64,000 bases of DNA from Nocardia salmonicida NBRC 13393. GTDB lineage: Bacteria > Actinomycetota > Actinomycetes > Mycobacteriales > Mycobacteriaceae. Where the stretch lies: positions 62,001 to 126,000 of the forward strand of contig NZ_BDBR01000013.1 of NCBI RefSeq assembly GCF_001613085.1. The letters run 5' to 3'. The position numbers and the translations under genes are program-made. Positions within the stretch are counted from its first letter, which is position 1. The number at the start of each line of letters is the position of its first letter. Of the stretch, positions 52,409 to 63,590 are shown piece after piece. The notes beneath the pieces are model-generated. The model worked only from the letters and a program-made list of their open reading frames with translations. It was not told where the DNA came from and did not search any database.

Positions 52409-53845
52409 TCACGGGGTCACCGCGGGAATGTCCTCGCGGACCGGGTTTTCGGTGCGGTCGAGCCGGGTGGGTAGGACGGTGGCCGCGACAAGCGCGGCGG
52501 CGGCGAACAGCACAGCGGCGATCGCCAACGCGAAGGCGTAGCCGTTGTTGAGCGCGACCGGATCGGCGCTCGCGCCGGTACGACCCGCCGCGAGGGTGGC
52601 CAGTACGGCGACGCCGACGCTGCCGCCGAGTTGGCGGGCGCTGTTGAAGGCGCCGGAGGCCATCCCGGCTTCACCGGGTGCCACGCCGCTGACGGCTGCC
52701 ACCGCGACGGGCGCGAGGCAGAGTCCGAGCCCGAAGCCGCCGACGATCGATGGGCCGAGGACATCGGTGAGGAATCCGCCGTCGGGGCTGATCAGTGCGA
52801 ACCAGCCGATGCCGACGGCGGCCAGTAGACCGCCCCCGACCAGCAGTGGCTTGGGGGAGAAGTGGACGGCCATGCGGGTCGCGGCGAGGGTGCCCACGAT
52901 GACGCACAGCGAGAACGGGATGAAAGCGGCCCCGGTGGCTCCCGCGCTCATGTGCAGCACCCGCTGCATATACAGCGACACCAGGTAGAAGGCGGAGAAC
53001 TGGCCCGCGGCGGCGCAGAAGACGAACAAGTTGGCACCGCTCACCCAGCGGTTGGTGAAAAGACCCAGCCGCAACAGCGGGTTCGCCGGGCGTGTCTCGG
53101 CCACGAGGAAACCCGCGAGGAGCGCTGCCGCTACGGCGAGGGTCACGCCTGTCTCGGGAGACGCCCAGCCGTAGTGATCGGTGCGGATCACGCCGGTGAC
53201 GAGTAGTCCGATACCGCTTGTCGCCAGCACCGCGCCGGCGATATCGAGCGGGGCCCGCGTACCCGTCGGTGCGTCGGCGGGTACGCCCCGGACCAAGGCG
53301 AGCAGCGCGATCGCGACGATCGGGATATTGACCAGCATCACCCAGCGCCAATTCGCGTACTCCGTGAGTAGTCCGCCGACGAGCACGCCGAGCGCGCCAC
53401 CCGCGGCGTTGACCCCACCCCAGACGCCGAGCGCTCGGACGCGGGCGGGCCCTTCGGGAAAGGTCGTGGTGAGCGTGGCGAGTGCGGCCGGTGCGATGGC
53501 CGCGGCCCCGATGCCCTGCGCGGTGCGCGCGGCCACCAGCTGCCATGGCTCCTGCGCGAATCCGCCTGCGAGCGAAGCGATCGCGAAGACGAGCAGTCCG
53601 CCCGTGAACAGCCTGCGCCGCCCGTACAGGTCACACGCCTTGCCGCCGAGCAGCAGGAAACCGCCGAAGGTCAGGGCGTAGATGTGCACCACCCAGGACA
53701 GGTCGAGCGGTGCGAAGCCGAGCGCTTCGCCGATCGACGGAAGCGCCACATTCACGACCGCCATATCGAGGGCGATCACGAACTGTGCGATGGCGACCGC
53801 GGTCAGCGCGGTGCCCGGATGAGGGGGAAAAGTGTTTTTATACAC
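52409..53845 (-). CDS. MFS multidrug efflux transporter (DHA2 type, 14 helices)
   Basis: 478 residues with about 14 membrane segments. Motif A after helix 2 is LLLGGKACDLYGRRRLF, motif C in helix 5 is GVWGGVNAAGGALGVLVGGLLT, and the start ALTAVAIAQFVIALDMAVVNVALPSIGEALGF is typical of DHA2 drug/proton antiporters. The GTG start lies inside a TetR operator and 6 bases after a TAGTTT -10, so the mRNA is probably leaderless. Divergent from tetR. Substrate unknown; a toxic organic compound is likely. Confidence 0.92.
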   Translation of the reverse strand: MYKNTFPPHPGTALTAVAIAQFVIALDMAVVNVALPSIGEALGFAPLDLSWVVHIYALTFGGFLLLGGKACDLYGRRRLFTGGLLVFAIASLAGGFAQEPWQLVAARTAQGIGAAAIAPAALATLTTTFPEGPARVRALGVWGGVNAAGGALGVLVGGLLTEYANWRWVMLVNIPIVAIALLALVRGVPADAPTGTRAPLDIAGAVLATSGIGLLVTGVIRTDHYGWASPETGVTLAVAAALLAGFLVAETRPANPLLRLGLFTNRWVSGANLFVFCAAAGQFSAFYLVSLYMQRVLHMSAGATGAAFIPFSLCVIVGTLAATRMAVHFSPKPLLVGGGLLAAVGIGWFALISPDGGFLTDVLGPSIVGGFGLGLCLAPVAVAAVSGVAPGEAGMASGAFNSARQLGGSVGVAVLATLAAGRTGASADPVALNNGYAFALAIAAVLFAAAALVAATVLPTRLDRTENPVREDIPAVTP

Positions 53846-53855
53846 GTATAAAAAC
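53834..53855 (+). promoter_or_regulatory. TetR operator overlapping the MFS start codon
   Basis: A perfect 22-base dyad: GTTTTTATAC, two central bases, then GTATAAAAAC. It covers the predicted start site and the GTG of the MFS gene (53843-53845) and sits next to the tetR promoter region, so a bound repressor would block initiation of the exporter mRNA and probably repress its own gene. Confidence 0.85.
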
Positions 53856-53911
53856 TAACGTCGCCGCGGCCCCTTGTCCATACCCCGCCTTCGCATGGGC
53901 AAGATGGGGCC

Positions 53912-54568
53912 ATGCCCACCTCGCAGTCGGATCAACCAGCGCGTACCGGCAGACCCGCGCGCATGTCCCGCGCGGACATCGTCGCGGCGGCGCACCGGGT
54001 GATCGCCGCCGACGGCGTCGAGAAGCTGACGATGCGCAGGCTCGCCACCGAACTCGGCTGCACGCCGATGGCGCTCTACCACCACGTTCGCGACAAGCAG
54101 GACCTGCTGCGCCTACTCCTCGACGACTACGCCGACGCGATCGCCTGGCCGGAGCTCCCGGACGACCCGCGGCAGCGAATCCTGGTGGCCGCCACCGCGA
54201 TGCGCGACGCCCTCTCGGCCCACTCCTGGATCGTCGACGTGCTCGCCGACGGCGACCTGCTCGGCCGCTCGGCGCTGTGGTTCCCCGAGACCATCATCGA
54301 CGCGGCGATGACCGCGGGCCTTCCCTTGGAGCGCGCGGTGGCCGTGTATCGCACCATCTGGCACTACACGGCGGGCGAGCTGATCGTCACCGGCCGAGCG
54401 GTGCGGCGCGCACAGGAGGGGCCGACCTACCGCGCCGAGGTCTTCGCGAACCTCGACCCCGAGCAGCTGCCCCGGTTGGCCGAGATCGGTTCCCGCTGGA
54501 CCGAATTCGACGCCGACAGCACCTACGCCGCCGGACTGGAGGCGCTGGTCACCGGCTTGCTCGCGTGA
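53912..54568 (+). CDS. TetR family repressor (tetracycline-repressor C-terminal type)
   Basis: 218 residues. N-terminal HTH MSRADIVAAAHRVIAADGVEKLTMRRLATELGCTPMALYHHVRDKQDLLRLLLDDYAD, then a C-terminal domain of the TetR_C_1 type (WIVDVLADGDLLGRSALWFPETIIDAAMTAGLPLERAVAVYRTIWHYTAGELI). It faces the MFS-cupin operon and should bind the 22-base dyad between them. Inducer unknown. Confidence 0.92.
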   Translation: MPTSQSDQPARTGRPARMSRADIVAAAHRVIAADGVEKLTMRRLATELGCTPMALYHHVRDKQDLLRLLLDDYADAIAWPELPDDPRQRILVAATAMRDALSAHSWIVDVLADGDLLGRSALWFPETIIDAAMTAGLPLERAVAVYRTIWHYTAGELIVTGRAVRRAQEGPTYRAEVFANLDPEQLPRLAEIGSRWTEFDADSTYAAGLEALVTGLLA

Positions 54569-54588
54569 CGACGCTCCGGTCGTGACAC

Positions 54589-56874
54589 CTAGCCCAACGA
54601 GGACAGCACCTCGGGAAGCTGCTCGGTGTGCACCACGGCCAGCCGCTGGGTCGCGCGGGTCAGCGCGACATACAGGTCGTTGAGTCCGCGCGGGGATTCG
54701 TCCAGGATCGCCTGCGGCTCCACCAGGTACACGCGGTCGAACTCGAGGCCCTTCGCGTCGTGCACGGTGAGCACCTGAACGGATTCGCCTGCCAGCGCGG
54801 ACAATTCGGGCACCCAGGCCGCGGGCGCGAGGACCGCGGCGGTGCCAGGACCGTGCTCGGCTTCGAGCAATCGTGCGACCTCGCTCACGACGTCGGCGGG
54901 CGGCACCCGGTAGGCGCGTGGGGGATTGCCGGTCTCGCGAACCGATCGCGGCACCTCGGTGCCCGGATCGATCGCGGCGAGCACGTCGGCCGCGACCGCC
55001 ATGATCTCGGCGGGGGTGCGGTAGTTCACCGTGAGCTCGGTGAGCTTCCAGCGTTGTGCCACATAGGGTTCCAGTACCCGCTGCCACGACGACGCACCCG
55101 CCGGATCGCCGGTCTGGGCGACATCGCCGACGACGGTGATCCAGCGATTCGGGATGCGGCGCATCACCATTCGCCACGCCATCTCCGAGAGTTCCTGCGC
55201 CTCGTCGACGATCACGTGACCGTAGGTCCAGGTCCGGTCGCCCGCGGCGCGTTCGGCGGTGGTCTGCCGGTTGCCGAATTCCTGGCGCTGAGCCAGCTGG
55301 GAGGCGTCGATGAGGTCGTAGGCCATCAGGATCTCGGGGTCGAGTTCGTCCTCGATGTCCTGTGGCGCGGAACCGGTGAGGATGTCGAGGGCGTCCTGGG
55401 CCTCCTCGATCTGGGCCCGCCATCGGCGACGTGAGCGTTCGCGTTCCTCGGTGTCGTCGACGCCGAGCAGTTCGGCCAGCTCGTCGAGCAGCGGGGCGTC
55501 GGCCGCGCCGAACATGCCGTCGTCGGAACGCACCAACTCGGCGCGATCCTGCGCGCTCAGCGTCTTGGCCGCGCGGTCGAGGCGGGCCGGGTCGGCGAGT
55601 AGGTCCGCGAGCACGTCCTGGGGCGACAGCACCGGCCACAGCGCGCTGATCGCGGCCTGCACGTGCGGGTCGGCGCGCATCTCGTCGCCGATCTCGCTGA
55701 GGTCGGCGGAACTGAGCAGGCTCGTGCCGCCGGACAGATCGGCGCCCATGGTCGCGGCGAGCTGATCGGTGAGCGCGTCGATCACCGACGACGCGAAGAT
55801 CGGCCTGGCCAGGTTGTGCGGGCGCCGCGAGGAACGGGCCCGCCCGCGCGCCCTGGTCGCGATCTTGCGATCCAGGATCACCGGATAGCCGTCGAAAGCG
55901 AGGCGAACCGGCTCCGACGGCACTTCCTGACGGTCGCGCACCGCCTGCTTGAGCACCTCGAGCATGTCGAGGGAGCCCTTGATCTCCCCGGCGCGCAGCG
56001 AATCCTCGCGCACCGCCTTCACACCCGGATACAGGTCGCCGATGGTCGACAGCAGCACGCCGGTCTCACCGAGTGAGGGCAGCACCTGACCGATGTAGTC
56101 GAGGAAAGTGGCGTTCGGGCCGATGATCAGCACGCCGCTCTTGGCCAGCTGCTGACGGTAGGTGTAGAGCAAGAACGCCGCGCGGTGCAGCGCGACCGCG
56201 GTCTTGCCGGTGCCCGGCCCACCCTGTACCACGAGCACGCTCTTGTGCTCGGAGCGGATGATCGCGTCCTGCTCGCTCTGGATCGTCTCGACGATGTCGT
56301 TCATGTGCCCGGTGCGCGCGGCGTTGAGCGCCGCCAACAGCGCGCTCTCGCCGCCGACGCCGTCGTCGGTGCCGACCACACCGTCGCGTCGGGCGGCATC
56401 GAGATCGAGGTATTCGTCGTTGATCGCGGTCACCGCGCGATTGCGCGAGCGGATGTGCCTGCGGCGGGTGACGTCTTCGGGGTTGGCGGTGGTGGCCAGG
56501 TAGAACGGGCGGGCCAGCGGAGCGCGCCAATCGAGCAGCAGCGGCTCGTAGTCGTTGTCCTCGTCGAGGATGCCGAGCCTGCCGATGTAGCGCGCCTCGT
56601 CCTCGGTGCCCTCGAGATCGATCCGGCCGAAGCACAGGCCGTGCTCGGCGGCGTCGTATTTGGACAGATCCTCGTTGTAGAGCTGGGTGAACGACTCGCG
56701 CTCACTGCGCGCCTGCGGCGTGCCGCCGGCTTCCAGCAGCACGGTCTTGAGCCGGTTCTGCGCGTACTCGCGCATGGCGTCGAGCCGGTCGTAGAGCACC
56801 GAGAGGTACTGCTGCTCCTGTTCGATCTCGCGGTTGTCCGCGGCGGGGGAGACGTCGGCGAGGCGGTCGGGCAA
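54589..56874 (-). CDS. HelD-like superfamily 1 helicase (RNA polymerase recycling)
   Basis: 761 residues. Coiled-coil N-terminal arm (EIEQEQQYLSVLYDRLDAMREYAQNRLKTVLLE), then an SF1 core: Q motif SEQDAIIRS, Walker A GGPGTGKTAVALHRAAFLLYTYR (218-240), Walker B VIVDEAQELSEMAW, then AQTGDPAGASSW, LTVNYRTPAEIM and LTVHDAKGLEFDRVYLVEP, ending LYVALTRATQRLAVVHTEQLPEVLSSLG. HelD proteins pull stalled or drug-blocked RNA polymerase off DNA; the relative HelR gives rifampicin resistance. TTG start with AAGGAG 7 bases upstream. No rifamycin-associated element was recognised upstream, so the housekeeping HelD role is favoured. Confidence 0.88.
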   Translation of the reverse strand: MPDRLADVSPAADNREIEQEQQYLSVLYDRLDAMREYAQNRLKTVLLEAGGTPQARSERESFTQLYNEDLSKYDAAEHGLCFGRIDLEGTEDEARYIGRLGILDEDNDYEPLLLDWRAPLARPFYLATTANPEDVTRRRHIRSRNRAVTAINDEYLDLDAARRDGVVGTDDGVGGESALLAALNAARTGHMNDIVETIQSEQDAIIRSEHKSVLVVQGGPGTGKTAVALHRAAFLLYTYRQQLAKSGVLIIGPNATFLDYIGQVLPSLGETGVLLSTIGDLYPGVKAVREDSLRAGEIKGSLDMLEVLKQAVRDRQEVPSEPVRLAFDGYPVILDRKIATRARGRARSSRRPHNLARPIFASSVIDALTDQLAATMGADLSGGTSLLSSADLSEIGDEMRADPHVQAAISALWPVLSPQDVLADLLADPARLDRAAKTLSAQDRAELVRSDDGMFGAADAPLLDELAELLGVDDTEERERSRRRWRAQIEEAQDALDILTGSAPQDIEDELDPEILMAYDLIDASQLAQRQEFGNRQTTAERAAGDRTWTYGHVIVDEAQELSEMAWRMVMRRIPNRWITVVGDVAQTGDPAGASSWQRVLEPYVAQRWKLTELTVNYRTPAEIMAVAADVLAAIDPGTEVPRSVRETGNPPRAYRVPPADVVSEVARLLEAEHGPGTAAVLAPAAWVPELSALAGESVQVLTVHDAKGLEFDRVYLVEPQAILDESPRGLNDLYVALTRATQRLAVVHTEQLPEVLSSLG

Positions 56875-56918
56875 AACAGGACTCCTTTGTCACCGCGTTG
56901 AGAACAGAGTTGTCGAGT

Positions 56919-57254
56919 CTACGTGTCCGCCGGCGTAGCCGCCGCGACCGGGAAGACTTCGTCACCGAGGACCGGGGTGAAGTGTTCGACCACCGGGAAA
57001 GGCTCGTAGAAGTGGTGCAACAGCGCACGCCAGCGCTGATATTCCGGCGACTCACGGAATCCCACGGTGTGGTCGGTCAACTGTTCCCACCGCACCAGCA
57101 GCAAATAGGCGTCGGGCCGCTCGACACAGCGCGACAACGACAACCCGCCGAAACCGGGCATTCCCGCGATGATCGGAGACGCCTGCGCGAAGGCCGCCTC
57201 GAAAGCGGCGGCGGCACCGGGGCGCACGGGGAGCAGCACGTGTTCGACGATCAC
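56919..57254 (-). CDS. Antibiotic biosynthesis monooxygenase-like protein
   Basis: 111 residues from GTG 57254: VIVEHVLLPVRPGAAAAFEAAFAQASPIIAGMPGFGGLSLSRCVERPDAYLLLVRWEQLTDHTVGFRESPEYQRWRALLHHFYEPFPVVEHF. This is the ABM dimeric alpha/beta barrel with W..L.DH..FR.S..Y. Such proteins may oxidise quinone-like compounds or haem. The start is chosen to avoid overlap with the upstream cyclase stop. Between helD and the GGDEF gene on the same strand. Confidence 0.85.
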   Translation of the reverse strand: MIVEHVLLPVRPGAAAAFEAAFAQASPIIAGMPGFGGLSLSRCVERPDAYLLLVRWEQLTDHTVGFRESPEYQRWRALLHHFYEPFPVVEHFTPVLGDEVFPVAAATPADT

Positions 57255-57267
57255 GCCGACCAGTCTG

Positions 57268-58644
57268 TCAGGAGGCGTGGGTGTTGTTCGAGCGTCGATT
57301 CTGACCGAGACCGAGCTCACGATGTGCCGATGGCTTGTCGCGGTACATCGCCAGGTCGGCGTCGTGCAGCACGGCCTCGGGCGTGCGGTTCTCGTGTGGG
57401 CCGAGCTCGGTGATGCCGACCGAGGCGCTCACCTCGAGGCGGTGACCGCTGGCGATGATCGGGTCCGACATCGTGACGCGCAGCCGCTCCACCAGTGCGG
57501 GCAGATCGGCGCGCTGCGGATGGCCTGCCAGCAGCACCAGGAATTCGTCGCCGCCGAGCCGTCCGACCAGGTCCTCGCTGCGCAGTGCCTGTTGCAGCCG
57601 TTGGGCGACGATCTGCAGCACCGTGTCACCGATGGCGTGGCCAAGGGTGTCGTTGATCGCCTTGAATCCGTCGAGATCGATGAACAGCACCGTGGTGACC
57701 ATGCTGCCGCCCTCGTGTGCCAGCGCCGAGGCCAGCTGCGACAGGATCAGGGAACGATTGGCGAGCCCGGTCAGTGCGTCGTGGGTGGCCTGGAACTCGA
57801 GCTGGCGCCTGCTGGCCCGATACGCGGTGATGTCGGAGAACGAGGACACCCCGGAGGAATCCGGACTTTCCGGGTTGAGCAAGCGACAGTTGCACGACAC
57901 CCATACCTGGTGTCCGTCGGCGCGCTCGACACCGAAGACGAACTGGGTGACCACCTCGCCGGTCGCGAGGGTATGCGCCATCGGATGCTTGCCCGGCGGC
58001 AACGGCTGCCCGGCGCTGTCGAGCATCTTCATCGGCAGATCACCGAAAAGCCGCCCGATGACCTCCTCGGAGTCGGCGATGCCGAATATGCGTTTGCCCG
58101 CGGGGTTGATCGACTCCAGGCGACCCCGACGATCGACGACGAGTACGCCTTCCTCGAGCTGGGACACCACGGTCGTGAAATACGCTTCCGCCCGCCGCGC
58201 CGACGCCTCGGCCGCCCGCTGCGCGGTGAGGTCGTGGACCACCACCTGGTAGGCCGGTTCGCCCTGCCACACGGTCAGGACCGACACCGTCTGGACCGGG
58301 ACCGTCCGCCCGTCCACCCGGACGAGGTCCATATCGGCGGGCGGCGATGCCGAACCCTCGGCGGTGAGCTGGTCGATCCGGTCGAGCATGGCCGCCACGG
58401 AATCGCGGTGGACGAACACGGTGATCGACAAGCCGATCACGTCGTCGGCCGAGCAGGCGCCGAGCAGGCGCACCATGGCCGGATTGACATAGACGATCGT
58501 CTCGGACTCGTGCACGCAGATGGCATCGGGAGTGTGTTCGACCAGCGACCGGTAGCGCTGCGCGAGCTGCTCGGCGCTCGCCGCGTCGGTCCTTCCTTCT
58601 CCCACTGCGAAACCCCCGATCTCGGCCTGGTCTGCGAACGGCAT
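57268..58644 (-). CDS. PAS-PAS-GGDEF diguanylate cyclase
   Basis: 458 residues, soluble. PAS1 about 30-140 (YRSLVEHTPDAICVHESETIVYVNPAMVRLLG), PAS2 about 150-275 (VVSQLEEGVLVVDRRGRLESINPAGKRIFG), GGDEF about 285-440. The active site is an intact GGDEF (364-368) and the product-inhibition I-site RSED (355-358) lies five residues upstream, so this should be an active, feedback-regulated c-di-GMP synthase. No EAL domain. It is divergent from the orphan ketoacyl synthase; 48 bases separate the starts. Confidence 0.92.
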   Translation of the reverse strand: MPFADQAEIGGFAVGEGRTDAASAEQLAQRYRSLVEHTPDAICVHESETIVYVNPAMVRLLGACSADDVIGLSITVFVHRDSVAAMLDRIDQLTAEGSASPPADMDLVRVDGRTVPVQTVSVLTVWQGEPAYQVVVHDLTAQRAAEASARRAEAYFTTVVSQLEEGVLVVDRRGRLESINPAGKRIFGIADSEEVIGRLFGDLPMKMLDSAGQPLPPGKHPMAHTLATGEVVTQFVFGVERADGHQVWVSCNCRLLNPESPDSSGVSSFSDITAYRASRRQLEFQATHDALTGLANRSLILSQLASALAHEGGSMVTTVLFIDLDGFKAINDTLGHAIGDTVLQIVAQRLQQALRSEDLVGRLGGDEFLVLLAGHPQRADLPALVERLRVTMSDPIIASGHRLEVSASVGITELGPHENRTPEAVLHDADLAMYRDKPSAHRELGLGQNRRSNNTHAS

Positions 58645-58692
58645 AACCCGGACTAGTCTGGTGATCCTTCATGAAAATCCGCGAGGAGCGAT

Positions 58693-59886
58693 ATGGCACC
58701 GGATGTGCTCACGGGCGGCATGACCCACCGCACCGATTCTATGTCGCTCGCGGGCATCGGTGTCGTCTCGAGTTACGGGTGGGGTCGCGAACTACTGTGG
58801 CAGGGATTGATGGGGGGGAAACCGGCCGCCCGTTTGTACCCCGGTTACGGGCCCGGACGCGATCAGCATGCCTGGGTCGGGCGGATACCCGACGGTGGTG
58901 ACGCGGCGCACGGAACCGGTCTGTTCGGGCGTGCCGTCTATGCCTCGGCCGCCGAGGCGATCGACGACGCGCAGGCTCGTGGCTGGCGCCGCGAAGGCCG
59001 CACGGTGGGCCTCATTCACGCGTTCACCCTGGGTGATGTCGCCGACTGGCGCGATTTCTACCGTCGTGACGACGGCCATCGGCGCTCGCGCGATTACCTG
59101 CGGCTGCTGCCGTCCACACCCATTTCGGTGGTGATGCAGGAGTTCGGCTTCCACGGGCCTGCGATGAACGTGTCGGCGGCGTGCAGTTCGGGCAGTGTCG
59201 CCCTGCTGACGGCGAAGATGTGGCGTGACGCGGGTCTGGTCGACGATGTGCTGTGTGTCACAACCGACCTCTCGGCCACCCCGGACATGCTCGAGCATTT
59301 CGTCGGCCTCGGCGCCGCGATCGCCGATGCCGAACCGTTCACCGCCTGCAGGCCCTTCCAGGAGGGTTCGCTCGGTTTCACCATGGCCGAGGCGTCGGTG
59401 GCGCTGCTGCTCACCGACGCGGTCGAGCTGCCCTACGCGCGGCTCCTCGGCGGCGCGATGACCAACGACGCCTTCCATGTCGTCTCGGTCGATCCCGGCC
59501 ACGCCCAGATCATCGCCTGCGTCCAGCGCGCACTGGCCGACGCCGGGATCGAGGCCGCCGACGTGGCGTACTACAACGCGCACGGCACCGGTACCAGGCA
59601 ATGCGACGCCGCCGAACGCGACGTGATGACCACCGTCTTCGACGACCGGCCCGCCATCGCCGCGCTCAAACCACTCACCGGGCACAGCCAGGGCGCGTGC
59701 GCGGCGATCGAGGTCGCCACGATCGCACTGTCCTATGAGCGTGGCATCGCCGCGTCGGCGCCGATCGTGGCGCCCGCGCACCCGCGACTGCTCAACGGCC
59801 CGACCCCGCTGATCGACGGCCCCACGGTGAAGCTGTCGATGGGAATGGGCGGCAACAACGCCGCCGTGATCCTGGCCCCCGCCTGA
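58693..59886 (+). CDS. Stand-alone beta-ketoacyl synthase
   Basis: 397 residues of the thiolase-fold condensing enzymes. Catalytic triad: Cys164 (NVSAACSSGSVALL), His297 (YYNAHGTGTRQCDAAE) and His331 with Lys326 (ALKPLTGHSQGACAAIE), so it looks active. The C-terminus KLSMGMGGNNAAVILA is typical. GAGGAGC lies 5 bases before the ATG. No acyl carrier protein, ketoreductase or acyltransferase is nearby, which is unusual for this type; it may be a KAS II-like fatty-acid or polyketide enzyme acting with remote partners. The N-terminal part is less canonical than FabF. Confidence 0.87.
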   Translation: MAPDVLTGGMTHRTDSMSLAGIGVVSSYGWGRELLWQGLMGGKPAARLYPGYGPGRDQHAWVGRIPDGGDAAHGTGLFGRAVYASAAEAIDDAQARGWRREGRTVGLIHAFTLGDVADWRDFYRRDDGHRRSRDYLRLLPSTPISVVMQEFGFHGPAMNVSAACSSGSVALLTAKMWRDAGLVDDVLCVTTDLSATPDMLEHFVGLGAAIADAEPFTACRPFQEGSLGFTMAEASVALLLTDAVELPYARLLGGAMTNDAFHVVSVDPGHAQIIACVQRALADAGIEAADVAYYNAHGTGTRQCDAAERDVMTTVFDDRPAIAALKPLTGHSQGACAAIEVATIALSYERGIAASAPIVAPAHPRLLNGPTPLIDGPTVKLSMGMGGNNAAVILAPA

Positions 59887-59887
59887 C

Positions 59888-62633
<2,746 letters not shown>

Positions 62634-62637
62634 GCCG

Positions 62638-63270
62638 TCACGGCTCGCGCAGTTTCGTCGCCAGGACGGCGGCCTGGGTGCGGCGCTCCACACCCAGTTT
62701 CGCCAGCAGCCGCGACACGTAGTTCTTGACCGTTTTCTCCGCGAGGAACATGCGCGCGGCGATCTGCCGGTTGGTCAGGCCCTCGCCGAGCAGTTCGAGT
62801 AGCCGGCGTTCCTGGTCGGTGAGCCCGGCCAGTGGCCCGGAGGGTTCGGCGCTGCGGCGCAGCCGGGCGCGCAACGCGTCGGCCGCTCGGGTATCGAGCA
62901 GCGAGTGGCCAGCGCCCACCTGTTTGATCGCGTCGGCCAGTTTCATCCCATCGATGTTCTTCACCACATAGCCGCTGGCGCCGGCCAGGATGGCGTCGAG
63001 CATGGCGTGCTCGTCGGAGAACGAGGTCAGGATCAGGCAGTGCAGGTCGTCGAACTCCGCGAGCAGGTTGCGGCACAGTTCGATGCCGTTGCCGTCGGGT
63101 AACCGCACGTCGAGGACCGCGACGTCGGGGCGGGCCTCGCGGATGCGCACCATCGCCTCGGCGACGCCGCCTGCCTGACCGATCACAGTGAGTTCTGGAT
63201 CACCCTCAAGCAGGTCGATCAACCCTCGCCGTACGATCTCGTGGTCGTCGACCAGAAATACCTCGAGCAC
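62638..63270 (-). CDS. dosR: DosR/DevR-type response regulator
   Basis: 210 residues from GTG 63270, with AAGGAG 6 bases upstream. Receiver: [18 protein letters not shown], phosphoacceptor Asp54 in [17 protein letters not shown] (same number as in M. tuberculosis DosR), [48 protein letters not shown]. LuxR-type output: [57 protein letters not shown]. The overall similarity to DosR is high along the full length. It probably activates dosS and rafH through the box at 61771. The rafH stop is 4 bases from its own stop (convergent). Confidence 0.92.
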   Translation of the reverse strand: MLEVFLVDDHEIVRRGLIDLLEGDPELTVIGQAGGVAEAMVRIREARPDVAVLDVRLPDGNGIELCRNLLAEFDDLHCLILTSFSDEHAMLDAILAGASGYVVKNIDGMKLADAIKQVGAGHSLLDTRAADALRARLRRSAEPSGPLAGLTDQERRLLELLGEGLTNRQIAARMFLAEKTVKNYVSRLLAKLGVERRTQAAVLATKLREP

Positions 63271-63590
63271 GCCGGCTCCTTCATCATGTCGAACGATCCC
63301 CACCTGTCGTCAAACATAATCCGCATCGCCGAAATCGTGGGCGTAGAGCCGAAACTCGACGACAACGACCCGACCCCGAGGAGGGTTCGCCGCGCAACGG
63401 CCGTCCCGTCGATCAGGTGTCGTCGCGAGGCGACGAGGGAGCAAGCGACAGTGCCTGATCGACGGGACCGACGGGGCCGCGAACGCGAGCGCACCAGCGC
63501 TCCAGCCAAACCTGTCGGACCCCCGGCCTAGCATTGTCGACGGGGGATTATGTCCGATCGGCGGATGACGATGGAGAAGGGATTCACCAG
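63271..63590. other. Intergenic region between dosR and uvrA
   Basis: 320 bases holding the divergent promoters. On the minus strand, a TATGTT hexamer (63317-63322) may be the dosR -10. On the plus strand, the damage-type promoter of uvrA is at 63513-63534. No small gene was recognised. Confidence 0.5.
63513..63534 (+). promoter_or_regulatory. RecA-independent DNA-damage promoter (PafBC type) of uvrA
   Basis: TGTCGGAC (63513-63520), exactly 8 bases, then TAGCAT (63529-63534). Six of eight bases of the TGTCRGTG element match, plus the -10. Transcription would begin near 63541, leaving a leader of about 50 bases before the uvrA GTG. Confidence 0.6.
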
